Assembly: GCA_028706835.1 (NCBI GenBank)
Contig: JAQTVL010000035.1
Span: 1-14,797 of the forward strand
Direction of reading: 5' to 3'
Length of the DNA: 14,797 nucleotides
Origin: Phycisphaerae bacterium
Lineage (GTDB): Bacteria; Planctomycetota; Phycisphaerae; JAJVII01
Shown one piece after another: positions 1 through 6,895 of this stretch. Made by a program: the position numbers and the translations under genes. Each line of letters opens with the position of its first letter. Within the stretch, counting starts at the first letter, position 1. The notes beneath the pieces were generated by a model, which searched no databases, had not been told where the DNA came from, and was given only the letters and a program-made list of their open reading frames with translations.

Positions 1-276
1 GCCGCCGCAGGCGGTCGAGGCACCGCTTTTGCCCGCGGACCGGCGTGGCTCTCGCGCCAAAGCAAAGCGGTGCCTGCCCGCCGTTCGACTCGCTGCGCTC
101 GCGAACGCCGGACTCGACACCGCACTCCACAAACGGCGAAGATGGAGCGGGAAAGGCTCTGCCGTCGAGGATGTTGGATTTGTGTAGATACCAATGGCTT
201 ACGCCATGGGCTAAATTCCTCCGCCCCATCCGGGGCGGGTCGGCGCCGGGGCCAACCTTACCGAACGCAGTTACGG
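1..276. other. Hairpin-rich intergenic region with no recognisable gene
   Basis: No frame here gives a recognisable protein; the open frames look like GC-rich noise. The region is dense in foldback sequence. A copy of a palindromic element lies at 18-142 (listed separately). A short hairpin sits at 191-210, with a 7-of-8 paired stem around the loop TTAC. A GC hairpin with stem CCGCCCC/GGGGCGG and loop ATCC spans 221-238. Neither is followed by a T-run, so they do not look like intrinsic terminators. The whole stretch reads as accumulated intergenic repeats next to a decayed gene. Confidence 0.6.
18..142. repeat. Palindromic intergenic element, copy 1 (same family as 9551-9653)
   Basis: An outer inverted repeat pairs 18-32 with 62-75 (AGGCACCGCTTT and its complement, with one bulged base). 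A second unit runs from AAAGCGGT (64-71) to ACCGCACTCCACAAA (119-133), with a variable interior that itself contains a near-palindrome bounded by GTTCG and CGAAC. Positions 120-142 are the exact reverse complement of 9551-9573 (23 nt), and the AAAGCGGT...ACCGCACTCCACAAA frame recurs at 9620-9651. This is therefore a dispersed family whose ends are conserved while the loop region varies. Confidence 0.65.
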
Positions 277-477
277 TCATGCACCCGGAACCGAAAGCCG
301 GGCCCCCACCGCCGCGGCCGCGGCGTCCGCTACGGCCGCGGCGTCCGCTGCGTTGCCGCCCCGCCGCAGGATCGAGTTGCCGATCTCGCTGGCCAGGTAG
401 TGCCCGCTGCTGACGCCCCCGCGCCGCCCGAAAACGGTCGGCCGGCCGCCCACGTGGCCGGTGTTGACTTTGTTCAT
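277..477 (-). pseudogene. Gamma-glutamyltransferase N-terminal remnant
   Basis: The minus strand from an ATG at 477 encodes 66 residues. About the first 45 match the start of gamma-glutamyltranspeptidases: RPTV, a GRRGGVSSGHYLAS stretch (the family usually has G-M-V-A/V-S-G-H-Y-L-A) and ILRRGGNAADAA (usually GGNA-D-A). The enzyme family normally exceeds 500 residues and cleaves gamma-glutamyl bonds of glutathione. Here similarity ends in an alanine-rich run built on an 18-bp tandem duplication (315-331 and 333-349, 17 identical bases each), followed by a TGA at 277-279. No continuation of the family is visible further left in any frame; that stretch is hairpin-rich repeat sequence. AGGCGAGG lies just before the ATG as a possible ribosome site. 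I read this as a decayed fragment rather than a working gene. A small alanine-rich ORF arising by chance is less likely because the GGT motifs are in order. Confidence 0.6.
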
Positions 478-597
478 CGCTACGCCTCGCCTGTCTTGCC
501 AGCCCCCTCTGCTGTTATAGTAGGTCGGGTTGTGCGGCGGAAGTAATCTACGCAACCATGGCCGTACGGGCGAGTTTAACAGGGAAAGGGGTCCGCC

Positions 598-2466
598 ATG
601 ACGATTCGCCAAGTTGCTCTCGTTGCCGCGCATCTGTTCTCGCTGTCGTCGGCATCGTTCGGCTTGATCAACCCGAACTTCACGCCGCTGCACATTGTCA
701 AACAGTCCGATTCGATTCTGAATGTTGAAGTTCGACCGGGCGAGAAGCCGTTGACGCTGGCGTGCCGCGTGACGAAGGTGCTCAAAGGCAAAGAGGCAGA
801 ATGGAAGCAGCCGATTGCGATCGACCTGTCGGCCGCGCCGCGCAGGGCGATGGGCGAGGCAATCGCCGGGATCGCCAAGGAGCACACGGGCGGGACGGGG
901 TTGCTGTTTGTTGGCGAGTATGTGGAGGAAATGACTGAGGGAAGCGCACGCAGGATGGCGCCGGCCTTTCTTCATTTTGACGCACGCTGGATCTCGCTAT
1001 ACCCGAACAAGGCCGGCGGGTTCGACCTATCTGATGTCGACACGGCCATGGAGGGCACGTTCTCTGGCGCGACCGATCAGTGGAAGCGGTGCGTCAAGTA
1101 TGTTCTCGCCGACGCGAAGCCGAGTTGGCCGGTGACATGCAGGGCGATGTGGGCGAGCCAGTCGCAACTTGGTAACGTTCGCGGCAAGGTCGCATCCGCC
1201 GTTGCGATCTGGTTTGGTGGCAGCAAGCACGAGATACTGTTCATCGCGTGCGACAGCGGCGATCGGCTGTTCGAATGGAACGGCAAGGAACGTGCCGACG
1301 TGACCGCGCGGCGGAAACTCGTGAGCAAGTCGCAGTTCGCGACGTGGGGCGACTTCAACGGCGATGGCCTGCTGGACCTGGCCAGTTGGGATGGCAGGAC
1401 GCTGACGCTGCATCTGCAACAGAAGGACGGCACGTTCGCCGCAACGAAGAGCGATGGGATCAGGATCGAGACATGCCTCGGTCTGGCGACACTGGATGTC
1501 GGCGTCAAGGGTAGGGTGGGGCTGCTGGTCAGCACGGTCGACGCGCCGCTGGTGCTGTCGCCTGGCCAGAATGGGAAATGGACTGCAACGCCGCTGGAGC
1601 AGGCGCCGCGCGACAAAGCAGCCACCCAGCCCGAAAAGCCCGGGGCGTGCCTGGTTGCGGACCTCGACAACGACGGCCTGCCGGACGTGATCCAGATGTT
1701 CGCCAACGCCAGCCTACTCTTTGGCGGCACGGGCGTCGGCAAGTTCGCTCCCGGCCGGTTGTGCGAGCCCGCGCTCGGCGAAGGCCGGTCGGCGGCGTGG
1801 TTGGGCGACTGGGACCATGACGGGCAACTGGACATCATGTGTGTAGCAGAGGATGGCGTTCGGCTATGGCAGAACCTCGGTGGTGGACGGTTCGCGGACG
1901 TCCGATCCATCAGTGGCACTGCGTTCGCCTACATGACCAAGCCCGGCGGCATCGCCGGCGGAGTCTGCGATCTGAACGACGACGGCCGCCCGGACGCGCT
2001 GATCGTGTACGGCAATATGTCGCCGATGTTGTTCTTCAACTGCGGCTTCCGGCGCCTTGCCCACGCACACGACATGGACCTGCAAGAGAAGGGCTTGCTG
2101 CCGGTGGCGGCGGACGGTTTGCAGGCGGGCTGCATGGGCGATTTCAACGGCGACGGGGCGCAGGACCTGGCCGTCGTCTGCAAGGATGGTTCCATTCACG
2201 TCTTCTACCGTAAGGTTCACGGCGACAGCCCGCCGCTGGGCGTTCGCGTGACGCTACCGGCTGGCTCGCCCGGTCCGGTGCGGGTTGTCGGCGAGTTGGA
2301 GCACCGCTCCACCGGCGCGTGGAACGTGACGGCGGGGTCGAGCGTGCCGATCTGCCGCGAAACCGCGGGGACTATTACGCTGAAGTGGCAATTTCCGGGC
2401 CAACCGGCGCGGGAAGAGAAAGTGAAGCTTGTCGACAAGCCAATCGCGTTCACGCTCACGCCATAG
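598..2466 (+). CDS. Secreted FG-GAP/VCBS repeat protein
   Basis: The 622-residue product has an N-terminal signal peptide: hydrophobic residues about 5-20 with likely cleavage after SSASFG. Residues about 22-110 form an N-terminal region of unknown role. The rest carries repeated calcium-loop motifs of the D-x-N/D-x-D-G-x-x-D type at about residues 252, 355, 404, 458 and 515 (for example DFNGDGLLDL, DLDNDGLPDV, DWDHDGQLDI). FG-GAP/VCBS repeats fold as beta-propeller blades that bind calcium and are common in extracellular proteins. The tail after residue about 545 is beta-rich with no assigned domain. The ATG follows a purine-rich GGGAAAGGGG. A possible -10 box TATAGT at 516-521 has no good -35 partner. 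The gene stands alone and converges on the CGGC-domain gene, 14 nt between stop codons; that gap holds a tiny hairpin (TGCGA-CAA-TCGCA, 2468-2480) without a T-run. The substrate or partner is unknown. Confidence 0.85.
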   Translation: MTIRQVALVAAHLFSLSSASFGLINPNFTPLHIVKQSDSILNVEVRPGEKPLTLACRVTKVLKGKEAEWKQPIAIDLSAAPRRAMGEAIAGIAKEHTGGTGLLFVGEYVEEMTEGSARRMAPAFLHFDARWISLYPNKAGGFDLSDVDTAMEGTFSGATDQWKRCVKYVLADAKPSWPVTCRAMWASQSQLGNVRGKVASAVAIWFGGSKHEILFIACDSGDRLFEWNGKERADVTARRKLVSKSQFATWGDFNGDGLLDLASWDGRTLTLHLQQKDGTFAATKSDGIRIETCLGLATLDVGVKGRVGLLVSTVDAPLVLSPGQNGKWTATPLEQAPRDKAATQPEKPGACLVADLDNDGLPDVIQMFANASLLFGGTGVGKFAPGRLCEPALGEGRSAAWLGDWDHDGQLDIMCVAEDGVRLWQNLGGGRFADVRSISGTAFAYMTKPGGIAGGVCDLNDDGRPDALIVYGNMSPMLFFNCGFRRLAHAHDMDLQEKGLLPVAADGLQAGCMGDFNGDGAQDLAVVCKDGSIHVFYRKVHGDSPPLGVRVTLPAGSPGPVRVVGELEHRSTGAWNVTAGSSVPICRETAGTITLKWQFPGQPAREEKVKLVDKPIAFTLTP

Positions 2467-2480
2467 CTGCGACAATCGCA

Positions 2481-2906
2481 TTACGCCCGCCGGTACTTGC
2501 CTTCCGCTCGGCGCTGTTCCGCCTTCTGGCTGATGACGGTGTCGCAGCCGAAGTCCAGTTTCAGTTTGCCGATCAGTTCCTTCAGGTAGCCCAGGTGCGG
2601 GCAGGCGGGGCCGTGGTAGTTGTCCTTCGTGATGCACGACGACAACTGCACCATGATCCGGCTGCGATCGATCTGCTCCTTGGCGCCGATCTTCTTCACG
2701 AGATTGGCCAACTTGCGATGCAGCGCGCGGCCGCAACAGCCGCCGCAGGTCATGAAGATCATCCGCATCGGACGGTCCTTCGGGTAGTCCGCGAAGCCGC
2801 CAGCCCGCTCGTGGAATGACTTCTCGCAGACATACCCGGAGCAGCGTTCCTTGACGGTGTGGCACTGCACGATGACGACGTAGTCTTTCTTCGACAAGTC
2901 AGGCAT
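2481..2906 (-). CDS. CGGC-domain cysteine-rich protein
   Basis: The 141-residue product has no signal peptide and is probably cytoplasmic. It carries the signature of the CGGC domain, a putative metal-binding family: an N-terminal strand with C15, then C22 and C27; the hallmark TCGGCCG at residues 53-59; a later SSC at 89-91; and a C-P-H at 102-104. The spacing matches the family (xxCxx...C...C, then CGGC, then SSC). The biochemical role of CGGC proteins is not established; cysteine-bound metal or redox function is inference from the motifs. The extra cysteine directly after CGGC is visible here. The ATG at 2906 is preceded by GAGGTG at a good distance. It is divergent from the PEP-CTERM gene across a 286-bp gap, and the motif TGATACGAAAC lies 16 nt upstream of its start, facing the gene. 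The C-terminus is lysine/arginine rich. Confidence 0.8.
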   Translation of the reverse strand: MPDLSKKDYVVIVQCHTVKERCSGYVCEKSFHERAGGFADYPKDRPMRMIFMTCGGCCGRALHRKLANLVKKIGAKEQIDRSRIMVQLSSCITKDNYHGPACPHLGYLKELIGKLKLDFGCDTVISQKAEQRRAEGKYRRA

Positions 2907-2922
2907 AGAGCACCTCGAAAGT

Positions 2923-3115
2923 GTTTCGTATCAGAATATCCGCAACGACGCCGGCGGGGAAGCGCGAACGTATGCTCGCCGCCGGGTTCTTTACCGGACG
3001 CTCGCCGGCGCCCGCCGCAATCTCTGCCTGTCTTAACGCTGCCATTCCCGTCAATTCCCGCTGGAATTTGCATCTTCCCCGTCTGTATTCGACGCTTGTC
3101 CCGGTGATACGAAAC
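2923..3115. promoter_or_regulatory. Matched TGATACGAAAC motifs facing both divergent genes
   Basis: The divergent gap 2907-3192 contains no gene. TGATACGAAAC occurs exactly at 3105-3115 on the plus strand and as its reverse complement at 2923-2933. Each copy therefore points toward the nearer gene: the minus copy ends 16 nt before the CGGC-domain ATG, and the plus copy ends 77 nt before the PEP-CTERM ATG. The arrangement fits a shared regulator site or promoter core. It could equally be the terminal inverted repeats of a 193-bp remnant element. I saw no convincing sigma70 -35 partner for either copy. Confidence 0.4.
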
Positions 3116-3157
3116 GCCCGACGCGCCGCTCAGGGCGCCGGCACGAACGAAACAGAC

Positions 3158-3172
3158 TGTCCTTTAAGGACA
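3158..3172. promoter_or_regulatory. 15-bp perfect palindrome upstream of the PEP-CTERM gene
   Basis: TGTCCTT-T-AAGGACA is a 7+1+7 perfect palindrome ending 20 nt before the start codon and 6 nt before the GGGAGG ribosome site. Its size and symmetry fit a dimeric repressor operator, or a hairpin in the leader that could influence translation. Which regulator would bind is unknown. Confidence 0.4.
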
Positions 3173-3192
3173 CAGCTTGGGAGGTGGTTTTC

Positions 3193-3948
3193 ATGACCAG
3201 AAGACTATTGACGGGAATCACTGTGGCGGCCGCCATGCTGCTTGCGACGGCCGGGGCCAATGCCGACTTGATTTGGAACCTGTCGGACGGCAGCGGGCTT
3301 TCCGGCCGGGCCCAACTGTCGATGCCCAACGCCCGGGAACTTGTCGTCCAACTGGAGAACACGTCGACATCGCTGCCGCCCAGCGTTGAGTCGGAAAGCG
3401 CCAACCAGTTGCTGACCAGCTTCTCGCTCGAACTTGGCCAGGGCGTGCATATCACTGGCGGCCGGGCGATCCTTGGCACGGGCGCCTGGACCGTGAACTT
3501 CGACCACGTCAGCCAGCAACTGACCGCCGGCGCGGACGTGTCCGCGGAGTGGGGCTTCGGCAACGATGGCCACAAGATTGAGTTGGGAACGAATTTTGCG
3601 AGCGCGATGAGGAGCCATACGACGGCCTTCGCGACGGGCAATCTGGACGGCCCGTCGAACCTGGACGGCCCGCAGGGTGGCCTGATCGCCGATCCGGCGC
3701 TGGTGCCGCTGGGCGGCCTGGGCGCGATTCATGGCCCGCTGATCCTGCACCTCTACCTGGACCAGGACGTGACGCTGAGCAATCTCAGCCCGCTGGGCGC
3801 CAGGGTGGAATTCGGGTCCGATGCGCACTTCAACGATGTCCAGGCCGTGCCCGAACCGGTGACGATGTCGCTGCTGGGCGTGGGCGGCCTGGCGCTGGTG
3901 GGCGGCGCAGCCGTGCGGCGCCGGCGGGCAACCGTGGTGAAGCCGTGA
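3193..3948 (+). CDS. PEP-CTERM sorting-domain exported protein
   Basis: The product has 251 residues from the ATG at 3193, which is preceded by GGGAGG (3179-3184) at 8 nt; an in-frame GTG three codons earlier overlaps that ribosome site and is less likely. The N-terminus (two Arg, then a hydrophobic stretch ending ANA before DLIW) is a signal peptide. The C-terminus is a classic PEP-CTERM signal: V-P-E-P at 219-222, a glycine/leucine-rich membrane segment (about 223-241) and an RRRR cluster, with a short tail. Such proteins are sorted by an exosortase to the cell surface or matrix; no exosortase is in the window. The middle 200 residues resemble no domain I can name. An 18-bp near-perfect tandem duplication (3640-3657 and 3658-3675) gives the repeated NLDGP. 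The gene is monocistronic, with an intrinsic terminator 100 nt downstream. Confidence 0.85.
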   Translation: MTRRLLTGITVAAAMLLATAGANADLIWNLSDGSGLSGRAQLSMPNARELVVQLENTSTSLPPSVESESANQLLTSFSLELGQGVHITGGRAILGTGAWTVNFDHVSQQLTAGADVSAEWGFGNDGHKIELGTNFASAMRSHTTAFATGNLDGPSNLDGPQGGLIADPALVPLGGLGAIHGPLILHLYLDQDVTLSNLSPLGARVEFGSDAHFNDVQAVPEPVTMSLLGVGGLALVGGAAVRRRRATVVKP

Positions 3949-3971
3949 CGTGTCCGACGAGTGAATAATCT

Positions 3972-4009
3972 CCGCCGGGGCGGAGGATGGTAAGGCTCCG
4001 TCCCGGCGG
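3972..4009 (+). other. Long GC-rich stem in the 3' untranslated region
   Basis: CCGCCGGGGCGGAG (3972-3985) pairs with CTCCGTCCCGGCGG (3996-4009) over 14 bp with one G-U pair, around a 10-nt loop. It lies 24 nt after the PEP-CTERM stop codon and about 40 nt before the true terminator. It has no T-run, so a role in protecting or pausing the transcript end is more plausible than termination. Such a role is inference. Confidence 0.45.
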
Positions 4010-4048
4010 GTGATAGCGAGCACTTTCTCTATGTGACGTTTCTCTCGG

Positions 4049-4080
4049 AGCCCAGCCAGGTCGGCTGGGCTTTCCCTTTT
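4049..4080 (+). terminator. Rho-independent terminator
   Basis: The 9-bp perfect stem AGCCCAGCC/GGCTGGGCT (4049-4057 and 4063-4071) with loop AGGTC is followed directly by TTCCCTTTT. This is a strong intrinsic terminator for plus-strand transcripts, ending the PEP-CTERM message. The minus strand lacks a T-run after the same stem, so it would be a poor terminator for apt. Confidence 0.8.
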
Positions 4081-4090
4081 GTGCCGACCG

Positions 4091-4609
4091 TCAGCCGTAG
4101 GTGAGCACCGAGAACACTTCGTATTTGCCGAGCTTCTTGCGGCCGGGCAGGAACGCCAGCTCGATCAGGAACGCAATGGCTACGATTTCCCCGCCGAGCT
4201 GTCGGACCAGGTCGCAGCAGGCCTTCATCGTCCCGCCGGTGGCCAGCAGGTCGTCGACCATCAACACCCGCTGGTTGGGCTTGATCGCGTCGAGATGAAT
4301 CTCCAGGGCGTCCCGGCCGTATTCCAATTCGTACTCGATTCGCTGGGTCTTGCTGGGCAGCTTGCCCGGCTTGCGGATCGGGATGAAGCCGGCGCCCAGC
4401 CTGGCGGCGACGGCGGCCCCGAATATAAAACCGCGGCTCTCGACGCCGACGACCAGGTCGATCGTGTCGTCGCGATAGCGGGTGGCGATCAGATCGACGG
4501 CCTGCATGAACCCGGCGGGGTCGGCCAGCAGGGGGGTGATGTCCTTGAAAACGATTCCCTTCTTGGGGAAGTCGGGCACGTCGCGGATCAGGCTTCCGAG
4601 TCGGCTCAT
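4091..4609 (-). CDS. apt: Adenine phosphoribosyltransferase
   Basis: Apt converts adenine and PRPP to AMP in the cytoplasmic purine salvage pathway. The 172-residue length is standard for the family. Visible hallmarks are the N-terminal DFPKKGIVFKDITPLL at 13-28, VESRGFIFG at 56-64, the flexible-loop basic stretch IRKPGKLP at 78-85, and the PRPP-binding loop VLMVDDLLATGGT at 115-127 with its two adjacent aspartates. The ATG at 4609 is preceded by GGAAGGAG five bases upstream, a strong ribosome site. The gene is divergent from argB across a 172-bp gap. A possible weak promoter (TTGAAC, 16 nt, TAAGGT) can be traced on the minus strand. No terminator is evident on its own strand; the hairpin past its end works only for the opposing gene. 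Confidence 0.96.
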   Translation of the reverse strand: MSRLGSLIRDVPDFPKKGIVFKDITPLLADPAGFMQAVDLIATRYRDDTIDLVVGVESRGFIFGAAVAARLGAGFIPIRKPGKLPSKTQRIEYELEYGRDALEIHLDAIKPNQRVLMVDDLLATGGTMKACCDLVRQLGGEIVAIAFLIELAFLPGRKKLGKYEVFSVLTYG

Positions 4610-4663
4610 GGAGTCTCCTTCCAGGTTGGAATGGCGACCACCTTACGGGATGTTGGGGTTGGG

Positions 4664-4761
4664 TTCAAGAGTTTCAGTGATGGCCGACGCCTTCCGTTCC
4701 GCGTTTTTCTGCGGTTCGCGTTCTTGACACCGGGCCAAGCAGTGATAGATTCAAGCGTTTC
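4664..4761 (+). promoter_or_regulatory. Pair of TTCAAG(A/C)GTTTC direct repeats between apt and argB
   Basis: TTCAAGAGTTTC at 4664-4675 and TTCAAGCGTTTC at 4750-4761 agree at 11 of 12 bases in the same orientation, 86 bp apart, inside the 172-bp divergent gap. The right copy overlaps the -10 box and likely start site of the argB promoter; the left copy overlaps the weak apt -35 candidate. This is a plausible two-site operator. It does not look like a canonical ArgR box. Chance similarity cannot be excluded. Confidence 0.35.
4724..4751 (+). promoter_or_regulatory. Sigma70-type promoter of the arg operon
   Basis: A perfect -35 TTGACA at 4724-4729 is followed after 16 bp by TAGATT at 4746-4751, which matches TATAAT at four of six positions. 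The predicted start near 4758 leaves a leader of only about 25 nt before argB, with GAGGG at 4766-4770 as ribosome site. The leader is too short for an attenuator. Confidence 0.55.
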
Positions 4762-4781
4762 CCCAGAGGGACCAGAACGTG

Positions 4782-5654
4782 ATGCAGGAAGCGATTGCCA
4801 AGGCGGAAGTGCTCATCGAGGCGATGGACTACATCCGCAAGTTCCGCGGCAAGATCGTCGTCGTTAAACTCGGCGGCTCCATCATGGACGACGAGGAGGC
4901 CCAGGGGTTGCTGCTGGCCGACGTCGTCTGGATGGCCACCGTGGGCATGCACCCCGTGCTGATTCACGGCGGCGGCAAGGCGATCACCGCGAGAATGGCG
5001 GCGGCCGGGCTGGAGGCCCAGTTCGTCGGGGGCTTCCGCTACACCGATGAGCGGACGATGGCCATCGTCGAGCACGTGCTCTGCGGCGAGATCAACGACT
5101 TCCTCGTCAAGACGCTCAACTCGATCGGCGGCCGGGCGATGGGGCTGCACAGCCTCGGCTCGTGCGTGCTGTTCGGCGAGAAGATGTTCCTGACAGACGG
5201 CGAGAAGAAGGTCGACATCGGGCTGGTCGGCAACGTGACGGACGTGAACAGCCACCTGGTCGAGGTGTTGTGCAAGGCGGGCACGGTGCCCGTGATTGCC
5301 CCGATCGCCCGCGACAAGTTCGGCGGCAAGCTGAACATCAACGGCGACATCGCGGCCGGGCAGGTGGCGGCGACGCTGAAGGCGGAGAAGCTTGTGATGC
5401 TGTCGGACACGCACGGCATCCGCACGAAGAAGGACGACCCGTCGAGCATGGCGTCGACGCTGACCGAGGCCCAGGTGAAGGGCCTGATCGCCACCGGCGT
5501 GATCGACAAGGGCATGCTGCCGAAGGTGCAGGCGTGCCTGTCGGCGTTGGAGGCGGGTGTGGGCAAGACGCACATCATCGACGGGCGATTCCCGCACTCG
5601 CTGCTGCTGGAGATATTCACCACGGCGGGGGTGGGGACGGAGATCGTGAAATAG
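4782..5654 (+). CDS. argB: Acetylglutamate kinase
   Basis: ArgB phosphorylates N-acetyl-L-glutamate, the second step of arginine synthesis. The 290-residue product has the amino acid kinase fold: KLGGS with K29, IHGGGK at 61-66, GxTDERTM, NINGD at 185-189 and GMLPK with K248. These correspond to the nucleotide- and substrate-binding Lys and Asp residues. The N-terminal helix before residue 22 (EAMDYIRKFRGK) and the end LLLEIFTTAGVGT resemble the hexameric, arginine-inhibited type, so feedback inhibition is likely by inference. The loop often written GLSGKDG is replaced by GLHSLGS (121-127). An adjacent GTG at 4779 gives one more residue and is better spaced from GAGGG; either start is possible. 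It is the first gene of the operon and is followed by a 37-nt gap with a short tandem repeat. Confidence 0.93.
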   Translation: MQEAIAKAEVLIEAMDYIRKFRGKIVVVKLGGSIMDDEEAQGLLLADVVWMATVGMHPVLIHGGGKAITARMAAAGLEAQFVGGFRYTDERTMAIVEHVLCGEINDFLVKTLNSIGGRAMGLHSLGSCVLFGEKMFLTDGEKKVDIGLVGNVTDVNSHLVEVLCKAGTVPVIAPIARDKFGGKLNINGDIAAGQVAATLKAEKLVMLSDTHGIRTKKDDPSSMASTLTEAQVKGLIATGVIDKGMLPKVQACLSALEAGVGKTHIIDGRFPHSLLLEIFTTAGVGTEIVK

Positions 5655-5669
5655 GCATCAGGCATCAGG
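5653..5669 (+). repeat. 7-bp tandem repeat in the argB-argD gap
   Basis: AGGCATC occurs twice in tandem followed by AGG (about 2.4 units), starting inside the argB stop codon. It is followed by the purine run GAAGAAAGAGA (5673-5683), which recurs in reverse complement at 9683-9693 beside another 7-bp repeat. Confidence 0.6.
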
Positions 5670-5691
5670 GCAGAAGAAAGAGAGCATCGGA

Positions 5692-6879
5692 GTGAACACG
5701 CAAGAGGTCATGCAGCAGTTCGAGAAGTACGTGATCAGCAACTACGCCCGGCTGCCGCGGGTCATCGTCAGGGCCCAGGGCGCGACGATGTGGGACGCGG
5801 ACGGGCGCGAGTATCTGGACTTCTTCCCCGGCTGGGCGGTCAGCGGCATCGGGCACTGCCACCCGAGGGTGGTGGAAGCCATCCGTCGCCAGGCTGGCGA
5901 GTTGATTCACATCGACAACACGTTCTATTCGCTGCCGCAGGGGCAGTTGGCGCAGTTGCTGTCGGAGCGGGCGTTTGGCGGCAAGGTGTTCTTCTGCAAC
6001 AGCGGGGCCGAGGCGGTCGAGGCCGCGCTCAAGCTGGCTCGCAAGGCGACGCCAGAAGGCAAGTACAAGATCATCAGCATGCTCGGCGGGTTCCACGGCC
6101 GGACGTTCGGGGCGATTACGGCGACGGCCCAGCCGAAATACCACCAGGGATTCGCGCCGATGCTGCCCGGGTTCAAGTACGTCCGCTACAACGACCTGGA
6201 CGAGGTGCGGGCGGCGATCGACGATGAGACCGCGGCGGTTCTGCTCGAGCCGATCCAGGGCGAGGGCGGAGTGAAAGTCGCGGACGATGCGTATCTGAAG
6301 GGGCTGCGGCAGTTGTGCGACGAGCGCGGCGTGCTGCTGATACTTGACGAAGTGCAGACGGGCCTTGGCCGGACGGGCACGTGGTTCGGCTACCAGCATT
6401 CCGGCGTCGTGCCGGACATCATGACGATGGCCAAGGCGCTCGGCGGCGGCGTGAGCATCGGCGCGATCATGGCCAAGCCGGAGATCGCCGCGGCGCTGGT
6501 TCCCGGCACGCACGCATCCACCTTCGGCGGCAACCCGCTGGCGTGCGCCGCCGGCGTTGCGGTGATCGAGGCGATTGAGCAGGAGAACCTGCTCGAGAAC
6601 GCCGAGGTGATGAGCGACCGGATCATGGCCCACCTGGAGCAGATGGGCCAGCGCCACTCGTGCGTCGAGGAGATTCGCGGCCGGGGCCTGATGATGGGCG
6701 TCGAGCTGAACCGGCCCGGGCAGGGCATCGTCGACGCGTGCCTGGAGCGCGGCCTGCGAGTGAACTGCACGCAGTCGGTGGTGCTGCGGATGACGCCGCC
6801 GATGACGGTATCGGCGGAGCAGGTGGACAAGGCGATGGCGATCCTGGACGAGGCCGTTGCGGCCGTGATGGCGTCGTAA
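5692..6879 (+). CDS. argD: Acetylornithine aminotransferase
   Basis: ArgD is a PLP enzyme that transfers an amino group from glutamate to N-acetylglutamate semialdehyde, making N-acetylornithine. The 395-residue length is typical of class III aminotransferases. Visible hallmarks: DGREYLDFFPGWAVSGIGH near the N-terminus, FCNSGAEAVEAALKLAR for phosphate binding, GGFHGRT, the PLP-ring aspartate D219 in LILDEVQTGLGRTG, the Schiff-base lysine K248 in MAKALGGG, and STFGGNPLAC. The start is GTG with a weak GAGAG ribosome site; translation may be partly coupled to argB. Other class III members (ornithine or succinylornithine aminotransferase) are similar, but the position between argB and argF decides for argD. 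The gap to argF is 16 nt. Confidence 0.94.
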   Translation: MNTQEVMQQFEKYVISNYARLPRVIVRAQGATMWDADGREYLDFFPGWAVSGIGHCHPRVVEAIRRQAGELIHIDNTFYSLPQGQLAQLLSERAFGGKVFFCNSGAEAVEAALKLARKATPEGKYKIISMLGGFHGRTFGAITATAQPKYHQGFAPMLPGFKYVRYNDLDEVRAAIDDETAAVLLEPIQGEGGVKVADDAYLKGLRQLCDERGVLLILDEVQTGLGRTGTWFGYQHSGVVPDIMTMAKALGGGVSIGAIMAKPEIAAALVPGTHASTFGGNPLACAAGVAVIEAIEQENLLENAEVMSDRIMAHLEQMGQRHSCVEEIRGRGLMMGVELNRPGQGIVDACLERGLRVNCTQSVVLRMTPPMTVSAEQVDKAMAILDEAVAAVMAS

Positions 6880-6895
6880 CCGAGAGGCAGCAACG

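Noticed and set aside
18..142. CRISPR array or tRNA in the left-hand repeat region
   Set aside because: The repeats are inverted and unevenly spaced with no regular spacers, and no cloverleaf with a T-loop could be drawn.
478..975. Extension of the gamma-glutamyltransferase remnant upstream to 975
   Set aside because: The extra residues are antisense to the FG-GAP gene and its leader and match nothing; GGT similarity begins after the ATG at 477.
4740..4765. ArgR box over the argB promoter
   Set aside because: Only a single ATTCA-like half site is present; the second arm of an ARG box is not visible.
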